Source of the DNA: Allohahella sp002354735
GTDB lineage: Bacteria > Pseudomonadota > Gammaproteobacteria > Pseudomonadales > Oleiphilaceae
Reading direction: 5' to 3'
Assembly (NCBI RefSeq): GCF_047946665.1
Contig: NZ_CP172312.1
Location: 1,054,001-1,118,000 of the forward strand
DNA: 64,000 nucleotides
Shown here: positions 52,601-61,600 of the stretch, one piece after another
How the letters are laid out: the number at the start of each line of letters is the position of its first letter
Position numbering within the stretch: the stretch's first letter is position 1
Program-made: the position numbers and the translations under genes
Notes under the pieces: model-generated
What the model saw: the letters and a program-made list of their open reading frames with translations, nothing else
Told to the model about the DNA's origin: nothing
Database searches by the model: none

Positions 52601-55600
52601 TACCTATGAAGCCCCCTCTGCCGCCGGTATATACAATCTGGCGGCTAAGCTCGATGTGACTGCGCCGAAGATCATTCCTATCGAGGTTGTACGTCCCACG
52701 ACTGTTCAGAACGCTGAGCTTGCTGCGCCTTACATTGTGGCCGCTACGGCGACTGACCAGGAAAGCACTATCAGTGACTTCGCCGATAGGGCGGGCACGC
52801 TCACATTCGCCGCAGATAACACTCTGGCCTTGACCGGGCTCGCAGCAGCAGCGTGGGATATCACTACAGCAGAGTACCATCTCATTAATCGCGAGCCGGT
52901 TCTCTATGCGAGCTTTCTCAATCCCTCCTGGGATCAGCTGCACCGATATCCCGCACGATTCGAGCATATCCGGCGAACCTCCGGCCCGACTCATGGAGTC
53001 TATGCACTCGACTTCATATCCAGTGAGGAGGAAGCGCTCAGCCAATGGTCGCTCGCAAAGCCTGACCTTACTGCAATTAATCAACCCGGATACCACTTCT
53101 GGCTCAAGGTGCGGGCGGATGGGCTGCTTTTGTCTGTGGCTGATGGCTCATTCAACTTATCGGTGAACAACGGCCAGCTACGCGCCGAGATTCCGGCGGG
53201 GAGACTCTCGGACTCTGTGAGCACTAGCGCGGTGAGTGTCACAGTGGATGGGCTGGAGAAAGAAACGTGGTATGCCGTGAGCGTCGGCGTCAAGAACGGT
53301 GAATTGTATCTTGCAGTTGATGATCGGCATGCGGTTGCAACGCTTGGCGATAGAACGATCTCTTATCCAACGCTCTCAGAAGGTGATCCCGTGATCACGC
53401 TCGGTAAAGGTTTTCAGGGTCAGATCGCAGGACTGCGGGTTTACGATTGGAGCTCCACACCGCTGGTCGAATTTGATCGGACTTCAGGCACCTTGGACGC
53501 GACTGGCAAAGCCGAAGTGACGGTGCGATTGGCAGCAGGCGTGGCGGAAAAAGATCTTGCCTTGCCGTCTGTCTCGGTGGAGCTGATCCCCTCGACCGGC
53601 AGCGCGCCTGTACTCAACATCCTGAACCGCAACCTGGTAGAGCGCTTTGCTGGTGCCTTGCAAGGCGTCACTGGTGAACTAAGTATCAGCGCAGCAAAGC
53701 TTCTCGAGCAGATGCCGATGACCGGTATCTTCCCTGCGCCCTCGCAGGGTGCTGGTGGTCTAATTCAAAGAACCACTCATATTGCGGGCGCTCAGGCATC
53801 ACAATCGAGTGTGCTGGCGAGCATCGCGTGGCTCGATTTTGGAACCAACTATCCTGAACTGAAAGATCAAGTCAGGCGGCTACAGACGTACTTTGCGCAG
53901 CAGTCAGAAACTGAGCTAGTGGGCTATGCTGAAAGCTATCTTCAGGAAGCAACGACCCAAGCCAGTCAGGGTCGTCAGTTCTGGGTTCGAACTATGGCAA
54001 CAGGCCTCACTGTATGGGGAGAGCTCATCGAGAGCCGACCAGATCTCGCCGCTGCAATTGCTGCGAGCATGACTAATCGCCGCGACTACTGGTCATGGAT
54101 TCGTATTCTGTCGTTGCCAGCTAACGGCTGGGCGACAGAGAACCCGCCCATACCTCGACCAGATATGACATGCGACAAGGTTACTCCAGACGTGAACACT
54201 GGTACTGTTTTAGCGTTTTCCACCACACCGTGTCGAGCCTCAGCAGCACAAATGGCCGCTGTGCTTGACACGGTGTTTGAGGTTGACCCGGCCACATATG
54301 ACCAGCCGCGACTACTGACTCTGTATATGACGCAAATGCTTGCTGCTTTGTATCGCGCGCCCATGGAGTCAACAAGAATCTTCCCTTCGCAGGACGCACT
54401 TCTTGGACAGAGTGGCGATTTTTCAGTTGTTCCCACAGCGTACGCGGCTGGCCCGCTTGTGTACGTTCCGCGCGCACTTCTGGTAATGCTTAAGCAGGCC
54501 ATCCGTGCGGGCACTAGCGGAGCTCCGGCTAATTTCGTCGCCTTAATGCAAAACGGTACAACGTCGCGATTTACTCGCGATGAAATTCTGATGGCTATTG
54601 GTTATCTCTCGACACGCCTTGAAGGAACAGACCTCTGTACAGATTGTAAAAAGCTGAACGGACAAGTAAGCGAAACTGTCAGTATCCACATGGCTAGCTG
54701 GTTTGCGGGTCTTGGCCTTGCCAAGAAGGGCCAAATTGAGGATGGCGGCCTGACGAGACGAAGCTGCATGGTTGCTAACCATGCCCATGGCGCTGCGATG
54801 GAACTGGTTGCTACGGCTGGTTATCACGCGTTGTTCGAGTTTGGCGAATCTTACGGTGTAGGTAATGCTGCGCAGTATGAAGTCTTGTTGGCGGATCCGA
54901 GAAGCGATGCTGATAGAATTGAGGTGGGCCTTAAAACTTCGGCAAATGGCACAGTCAAAGATTACGCTGGCAGTCCTTGGCAGCGAAAGCCGGACCTGGT
55001 GCTAAAAGGAGCAAATGATGGGCAGCGTATATGGGTAGAGCTGAAATCATGGCGCTTTAACGAAAGCTATCTTAACAAGCTAAAGCTAGCGAACGATGGG
55101 CCCACCTTGAGTGGATCGCAGTTCGGTCAGTGGAATGGCAAGGCGGACGGAGGTGGAAAATCAGTCACTTTAAACTACACGACAGCTGCCCATCGCCAGT
55201 TTTTTCTAGACCATGCTGCATCTGGTGAAGCGCTGCAAACCCATTTCTGGAAGAAGTTGGCTCCCTTGAAGCAAAGTCTTAGGCCCAATCAACACAGGAC
55301 GTGGTTCCAGATATGGAAGCCAGGGGAGCGCTCATGGCGAGAGTTGACACGAAAGGACGGGAAATACGAGCTTGAAAGCAAACTTACGACTCGGAACGTC
55401 GCGACCCCCTGGATTAAAGAGGGAGGCTTAGTCACCGAACTGTCGCCTCAGTTCAATGCGCTGCGCTACTTCATGACGAGCGCTCCCGGCATCAGTAATA
55501 GCGCCTTTAAGACGAGCATCGGCTATTCCAAAAGTGAACATGAGAAGAAGTATGTTAATAGTCAGGTTGAGGCGAAGATAACATCTTTGCCGCAGCAGGA

Positions 55601-55970
55601 TATCAGACCCTTCAACCTGGCCACATTCTTTGCCATAGAAGTTGGGGCTGGCAAAGCAGAAAAAATAGTTGGCGATCTGCAAAGGCGTTTTGTAGGACCT
55701 GAATACGCTGCAGTTCAAAAAGCGATCGACGACGGAACGTTCAGCGAAGAGGCGATAGCAGAACTGCGAGAGAACATCACAGATCAAATCCTTGGGATAC
55801 TCGGCCCTTGGCAATATTTGGCAGTGGACATCTGGGGGCTTTCTTGGATAGAAAACGGCATAGGTGACATTCTACTAGGTGATGAAGCCGAAGCCTTGCG
55901 CGAGGCGGTAGCACAGCAGGATCTGTCAAGTTCCCCTTTCGATTTTGAAGTGGCATGTGAGACACCGTAA
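49631..55970 (+). pseudogene. Truncated toxin copy 2 (silent cassette with a distinct nuclease tip)
   Basis: Homology to toxin 1 starts at about 49636 (FDPQKDQVFGPDVG), equivalent to its residue 225, so signal peptide and N-terminus are missing. One missing base near 49721 breaks the frame (GVEA-stop; the next frame resumes VTDEEGKYFLRYRL). From 49722 the frame is open to 55970, a product of about 2080 residues; a TTG at 49854 is the nearest nominal start and is not credible. The stalk is close to toxin 1 until about 51780, then keeps the architecture with diverged sequence. The tip begins after PTAYA (codon ending 54446) and has E (54801), D (54993, KPDLVL), E and K (55038, 55044, WVELKS) and HRQF (55191). 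The next gene overlaps by 1 nt. Confidence 0.7.
50359..50593 (+). repeat. 235-bp stalk segment identical to 40894-41128
   Basis: Copy in truncated toxin 2 of the block in toxin 1; see the entry at 40894. Confidence 0.85.
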
Positions 55971-56713
55971 TGGAAGGAAATATCTGGGGCGCGAAACGAG
56001 ACAAGCTTGAAAAAATTCGATATCTGTGGAAGCTGGACGATCCGGAGTGGATGCGCCAGCGCAAGGCCGACTGGAAATATATAGCCGCAAACAATCTTGC
56101 AGGTGTATCGGCGAAAGAAAAAGCGGATTGGAAACGCTATTTCGTATTGGGCGAGAAAGAGCATTACATCGGTTATTTGTCAGCCTACTTCTTGACGCCG
56201 TTCAGTTCCCCGGAGTCAGCTCATGAAGTCTTTTGGAGTGATATCTTAGACAGTACGGGGCGGGCCATGGTCGAGACGGGTTATCTCGATTGGGCGGCTG
56301 AAAAGGGACAGGGACTTCCCTGGCTCCGCAGTCATCTGCAGAGCTTCGTCGAAGGCGTATTAGGTCAGGGGTATCCGCTTATTCGAAAAGATACGCCATC
56401 CAGCCAATCTCATCATGCTACATTAATTTCAAGATGGTTTATCTCTCGGACTAAGGATCTGATGTCTGGAGAGCTTGAGTACTGCGCGGTTGCAGAAGCC
56501 GTTGATTACCATGTGTCGGCCTTTACCTTCGCCGACCCCGCAGAGCTTACTGCAACCTGTGACCTGGAACACTATATCTGCTTGGCTAAATCTGTTCTGA
56601 AAAGCGAAACGGGCCGACAGTGCGCTTATGAGTGTGCGGAACAGATTGTTGCAAAAGAAGATACGATTCGTGCGAACTGGAGCTCTCTTGAACATTTCGT
56701 AAAGGGGGACTAG
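55970..56713 (+). CDS. Putative immunity protein to toxin 2 (family A)
   Basis: A 247-residue protein whose ATG overlaps the stop of toxin copy 2 (TAATG). It carries the clearest family pattern: WKLDDPEWMRQRKADWKYI, YFLTPFSSPESAHEVFW, and a C-terminal LKSETGRQCAYECAEQIV with ETIRANW-like end. No signal peptide or membrane segment, so a cytosolic protector is likely. It is paralogous along its length to the gene at 56797. Confidence 0.65.
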   Translation: MEGNIWGAKRDKLEKIRYLWKLDDPEWMRQRKADWKYIAANNLAGVSAKEKADWKRYFVLGEKEHYIGYLSAYFLTPFSSPESAHEVFWSDILDSTGRAMVETGYLDWAAEKGQGLPWLRSHLQSFVEGVLGQGYPLIRKDTPSSQSHHATLISRWFISRTKDLMSGELEYCAVAEAVDYHVSAFTFADPAELTATCDLEHYICLAKSVLKSETGRQCAYECAEQIVAKEDTIRANWSSLEHFVKGD

Positions 56714-56797
56714 CCGAGGGCGGTTACACCGGCATATTCACGATCCGAACTAGAGCTCCCAGAAACTTTTTTTGAAGTGGCGTGTGAGAGACCTTGA
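56714..56797 (+). pseudogene. Short scar: last codons of another lost toxin
   Basis: From the stop of the previous gene an open frame without a start runs to TGA at 56795-56797 and encodes ELELPETFFEVACERP at its end. Toxin copy 2 ends SSSPFDFEVACETP. The TGA overlaps the ATG of the next immunity gene (TGATG), just as toxin stops do. It looks like the last 28 codons of a deleted toxin left attached to its immunity gene. Confidence 0.6.
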
Positions 56798-57537
56798 TGG
56801 ACAATTTTACTTTTTCCAAAGAGCGACCCGAACTTGAGTCCTTCCGCTACCTCTGGAAGCTCGATGATAAGGAATGGGTTCGACAGCGCAAGGCCGATTG
56901 GAAGCATCTAGCTGAGAACGGATTGGCCAGGATATCTGCCAAGGGGAAGCGGCAATACAAAGACTATTTTCTGCAAGCCAAGAAAGATGACTTCATTGGG
57001 GCCGTGAATTTGTATTTTCTCACGCCTTTTGATTCAGCTGAGTCGGCTCGAGACGTCTTCTGGTCTAAGTTAATTGATTATCAGGGAAGGGAGGAGCTCC
57101 TCCTGGGCTACCTCGAAAGGGCTGCCACATATGGCGAAGGTATAAGCTGGATCAAAGATGATGCTAGATATTTTGCCGATGGCGTCTTAGGCAACGAGTA
57201 TAGCGAAGTCATAGATACTACGAGTCGCCCCCGCAACATCGCCCCCGATCCAGGATTCATTGGCGAGCAATTCTTGCGAAAAACGTTTCTGCTGCTAAAA
57301 GGTGATATAGCCCGACTGGCATATTTACCTGCGATCGACTATTACATTTCAACTATTAAATATGCCAATAAAGGTAAACTAGACGACTCCATCGGGATAG
57401 ATGTCTATATTGACTCGGCTCAGGCGGTTTTGAAGTCTGATTCGGGCCGTGCTTGCGCCTTAGATTCTGCAAAAGAGATTTGCCAGAGAGAGGAAACCAT
57501 TCGGGCCAATTGGGCTATGACCGTAAAGCTGCCTTAG
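56797..57537 (+). CDS. Putative orphan immunity protein (family A)
   Basis: A 246-residue protein with WKLDDKEWVRQRKADWKHL, YFLTPFDSAESARDVFW and ending CQREETIRANWAMTVKLP; it aligns with the 55970 gene along its whole length. The ATG at 56797 is preferred over a TTG one codon earlier. Because the short toxin scar just upstream keeps the toxin-stop/immunity-start overlap, I read it as the immunity gene of a lost toxin rather than a simple tandem duplicate. Confidence 0.62.
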   Translation: MDNFTFSKERPELESFRYLWKLDDKEWVRQRKADWKHLAENGLARISAKGKRQYKDYFLQAKKDDFIGAVNLYFLTPFDSAESARDVFWSKLIDYQGREELLLGYLERAATYGEGISWIKDDARYFADGVLGNEYSEVIDTTSRPRNIAPDPGFIGEQFLRKTFLLLKGDIARLAYLPAIDYYISTIKYANKGKLDDSIGIDVYIDSAQAVLKSDSGRACALDSAKEICQREETIRANWAMTVKLP

Positions 57538-57546
57538 AGGACCGAT

Positions 57547-57975
57547 ATGGCTTTTCACCTTTCGTTGCTGCTTTCGTGCGCCTCGTCGGACCAGGCGAGC
57601 TCGCTCGCAACATTACTCGCGAGAGAGACCCGTCCTGAATTTGAGGATGATCTTTCTGCGGAGGAAAAGGCTCTCTTCAGTGCCATAGAAGATCTCGAAT
57701 ACCCTGAAGCAATCGAGCCACAGGGTGATCAGATCCTGATCTCCTGGTCGGAAATCGATGGCATGGATTTCGATGATCTTGAGATGTTACTGGAAGCTCC
57801 GGGAGTAGCTCTGATTGGCGCATACGAAGTTCCTGACGACCCTATGGCGGCTGATGATGACGAATCTATGAGCCAGTTCTGGATAAATGAGTCCGGCAGA
57901 CCTCGAGCAGTGTCAGCCGCCAAGGCGCAAGAAATGCTGCCAGAGGGCGTCTACCATCGGCTCGTTGGCGGCTAG
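57547..57975 (+). CDS. Small acidic immunity-like protein (family B)
   Basis: A 142-residue, strongly acidic protein with RPEFEDDLSAEEKALFSAI and IEDLEYPEAI, shared with the gene at 49178. It starts 9 nt after the family A gene with GAGGACC as ribosome site. No membrane segment. The C-terminal half (PDDPMAADDDESMSQFW) is unlike the other member, as expected if each is adapted to a different toxin. Immunity function is inferred from position. Confidence 0.6.
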   Translation: MAFHLSLLLSCASSDQASSLATLLARETRPEFEDDLSAEEKALFSAIEDLEYPEAIEPQGDQILISWSEIDGMDFDDLEMLLEAPGVALIGAYEVPDDPMAADDDESMSQFWINESGRPRAVSAAKAQEMLPEGVYHRLVGG

Positions 57976-58630
57976 AAGCGCTAAGCGGAGTTTGAACCGT
58001 GCGTCGTGGTCAGCGGGTGTTGTTGTAAGCATCCTACTGGTGGCAGTCCTGGTCGCGACCCGGCTTATTGCTTCCTTCAACGGTATTATTCTTTTTCTGC
58101 TTGCAGTGCTCTTGGTCTCATTGTCAGCAACCAAGCTGATGGGCGCTTCAGGCTATAGATCCCTTTTCTACTTCGTCATCTATTTCAGTGGCCTATCGGT
58201 TCTGACTTATTCGAGTCGCCATCTGCTATTAGGTATCGACATTTTTCAGGTTGTCTCTGGCTCGATGCAACCAACTATCCGCGACGGCGCTTATGTTTTG
58301 ATAGACAGGAGGTTCTCGGACGAAAACATCAGTGTCTTGCGCTGTCGTGTCGTTGCTTTCACACGAGAAGGGCATGTACAGATAAAACGTGTCGCTGGGG
58401 TGCCGGGAGACATTTTAGGTAAAGAAGCGCATCAGCTTTTGGTGAATGATGAGCGCTTCCATTGCATCAATGCTTCAAACCCGACTTACTTGCTAGCGCT
58501 GCGGGACGAGCATGTGCCTGAACAACACCTTTTCATGCTCGGTGATAACCGCACCCAAAGCCAGGATAGTCGACACTATGGTGTCATTCATCGAGAGCAG
58601 TTGATTGGGGTAGTGAGCGATCAGTTTTAA
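57965..58630 (+). CDS. Signal peptidase I (S26) paralogue within the toxin array
   Basis: A membrane serine peptidase homologue. Two or three helices (VVVSILLVAVLVATRLIASF, IILFLLAVLLVSLSA, SLFYFVIYFSGLSVLTY) precede the catalytic serine box VVSGSMQPTIRDGAYVLIDR, the lysine box VQIKRVAGVPGDILG, and the C-terminal box MLGDNRTQSQDSRHYGVI. All key residues of signal peptidase I are present. The start is unclear: TTG at 57965 or 57992, or ATG at 57887 deep in the previous gene; none has a good ribosome site. It is not the house-keeping lep context. It may process the giant toxins, which carry AxA-type motifs at the stalk/tip junction; this is an inference. Confidence 0.8.
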   Translation: MAARSAKRSLNRASWSAGVVVSILLVAVLVATRLIASFNGIILFLLAVLLVSLSATKLMGASGYRSLFYFVIYFSGLSVLTYSSRHLLLGIDIFQVVSGSMQPTIRDGAYVLIDRRFSDENISVLRCRVVAFTREGHVQIKRVAGVPGDILGKEAHQLLVNDERFHCINASNPTYLLALRDEHVPEQHLFMLGDNRTQSQDSRHYGVIHREQLIGVVSDQF

Positions 58631-58640
58631 CGCTCGCCTG

Positions 58641-61600
58641 ATGCTCCGAGGCCTGAAGGATTCTGCCGCCAACGTCGGCGCGATCAACAGGACCAGCTCA
58701 TTCGAAGAATGGGCCACCGGCTACCAGCTCACTGAACCTTTCCGAAAGCGTGAGTCCTTCCATCTTCAGCCCGGCGAATGGGTTGAAGTGGTCGCGATCA
58801 ACCGCAGCACTGGCTATACGGGCACCTCGCGTGTTCAGCTCAAGAGTGTCGGTGATGCAGGCTCAACCGGACTGAGTGTCACCCTCGAGCCCATCGTCAT
58901 GCGCCCACCCAACCTGAAGGTCTGGGCCGAGCGCATGTACAATGTCGAGCAGGGCCTGCAGGCTGGCGAAAGCCGTTCAGGTCAGATCGTCAGCGCTGAA
59001 GGTGCGAGCCTGCTGAGCGATCAGAGCGTGCGCGTCTTTACCGAATGGCTAGACCATGATGGCTCACCGCTGCCTGAAGGCTTGTCAGCAGTCGATGGCG
59101 CGCAATATGGTCTCACAGGCCGATTGGCCAAGGTGGTCGCTCCTAACGTCGTCGCCACGACCAGCAGCAGTAACATTGCGGCATTCCCCATAGCGCCCGG
59201 CCGTCAGACTCAGATACTGCAGTGGAAAGACACGCAGGCGCTGGCGGAACACTACTACATCCAGGTCATCGGTCAGGCCAAAAACCAGGAGTGCGCGCAG
59301 TGCGCCAGCTTCGACAAGTCTGGCGCTGATGCGGGTGCGGATGCGCCTCTGGATACCCGGCCGCAGTACATCACACCGTTCCTGGTGCCCCAATATGATG
59401 AGCAGAAAGGCTGGCTCGCTTATCGCGAATACCGCCGTCTGCTCAAGGCTGGTCAGGAAGCAAGCGCTGGCGGCACGCCAGTCGACACAGCTGCGCCAAA
59501 TCGACCGCTGCCGAGCTACGCCTGGACCTATCGTCCTGAGTACCAATTCAGCCGCTTCAGCCTGGAAATCGATGCAATCAAGCGGGTGAAGATCACCGAC
59601 CCGTTGACCGGCAGCGAAGAGAAGGAAGATATCCTCAATGCAACCAGTCCGGTCATCACATCTTCAGATGATCTCATCGAAGTGCTGTACTCACTCATCG
59701 GCCCTGAGTTCGGAAGAATTGCGCCAATCGACGGCGGCCAGGATCTAGTCCTAGCCCTGGGCGAACATGAAACCAGAGTCACCATGGGCGAAGACCAGAC
59801 CCTGCGCATCGACAACATCGAGCACCTGGCGAGCCTGGACCCCGAAGACTTCCTGACCATGCGCCTGTATCTGAATCAGGATGCGGGGAACGTGCTGTGG
59901 GAGTATGCGTTCGAGCATCTGGTGCTAGGGACACAGCTCGCCGAGTACGATGCCTCGTCAGGCGAGACCTTGTATGTCAGCGCGGATGACCCACGCGTAC
60001 CGCTCGAAGCTGTGCTCGTAGGCTATGCTGGCCGCACGGACAAGACCCCGATCAAGGTGCGCTGGAAGGCGACTGGTGGCGCCACGCTTACGCAGGAGTA
60101 TGCCATCGATCAGACCTATGGCATCTTCGCCAACGAGATCACGCTACCGCCCAATCGCGGCGCAGTTTCCAACGTGTCTGTGGAGCTATTAGACGCTGGC
60201 GGTGCCACCGCGACTCTGCCACCCATCGAAGTCGTCGCCGGCGAGCCGACCACCATTGAGGTCGATCAGCCCAATCTTATTGTTTCGGCTGCCGAAGCCA
60301 ATGACACCACCTTGAACATTCTGGTGAAGGACAAGCACGGGAACCCCGTGGCCGCTGATACTGGCGTCAGCTTCTTTGTTGCCGACAGTCTGCATGTGGT
60401 CAGCACCACAGGCGCCACCGACGACGCCGGGCGAGCGAGCCTGACCTTCCGTGGTGGCAGCATTGCCGAAATGGCCAGCATCCGGATCAATGCGGGGCAG
60501 GTGAGCACCACCGTGCCGGTCGAGGTGAAGCCGCTGAAAATCGAATTTGTTGATGCCGAAGCGACGCTGTTTGCTGGCGCGACAGAAAGCTTCACTGTAC
60601 GAGTCACGAACCACCTCGATCAGCCAGTCAACGGGGTGACCGTGGCGCTGGGTTCAAGCTATGGCTTTCTGTCCCAGACTGAAGTGACGACCAACGCCAG
60701 TGGTGAAGCCAGCGCAACGATCACTGCGCCAGGCTCCGATGGGTCGGGTGAACTTACCGCCCAGGCGGGCCGCAGTCCATGGCAGGTCCAGCCTTTCGAG
60801 GTGGTGTATCCGCAACAAGAGCTTCGTGATCTGGAAGTCGACCATGCCATGATGGTAGGCGATACCAGTACGGCTGGTGTCATCGACCACGTCCGTTATG
60901 ATTCCACCGCTATTGCCCTGCCGTTCAAGACCAGCGCAACCATCAAGGCCCTGGGTCAGCCAGGTGATGCCGTCACCGTAAAGATCGGCGACTTCCGCGA
61001 TCCCAACCTGGCGCCCCTGGCCGCCTATTATCTCAATGAGCTGGATGGCCAGCTGGTGCTCGATGAGACCGGGCGCTACCCACTCTCGGCGCAGTTCGTG
61101 ACGCAGGCCAGGGGCACACCGATGGGCGGTGGTCGCAGCCTGCGCTTCTCCTCTGTAAACCAGACGATCGATGGCGAAGTGCCCAGCGTGCTGTGGGCCG
61201 ACTCCGCCCCCGCGCTCAAGCGCCTGAACAGCATTGGCTTCAGTATCGACCTCAAGCCCACCGAACGTGACAGCACCATGGTCAGCGGCAGCGTCGTCGA
61301 TCTCGGCAATGGTGCCCAGACCCTGCAGCTGCAGAGCGACGGCACCCTGGTCTACCGCGTCCGCACCGATACCGGCAATTACATCGTTCGCAGTGCACCT
61401 GTTGGTGTGAATCAATGGCATCGGGTGGCGGCACGCTACCATAACGGCCAGGCCGAACTCTGGGTCGATGGCATCCTGACGCAGATGCCGGCCAGCGGCG
61501 TGCTGACCTACAGCGACAGCGGCCGCACCCTCGAAGTTGGTAAGGGCTTCGAAGGTCAGCTCAACAGCCTGAAGTGGTTCGACTGGAGCAGTGCGCCAGT

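Noticed and set aside
49854..55970. Treating the frame from TTG 49854 as an intact gene
   Set aside because: Homology continues upstream to 49636 in two frames, with no signal peptide or ribosome site, so the nominal start is an artefact of truncation.
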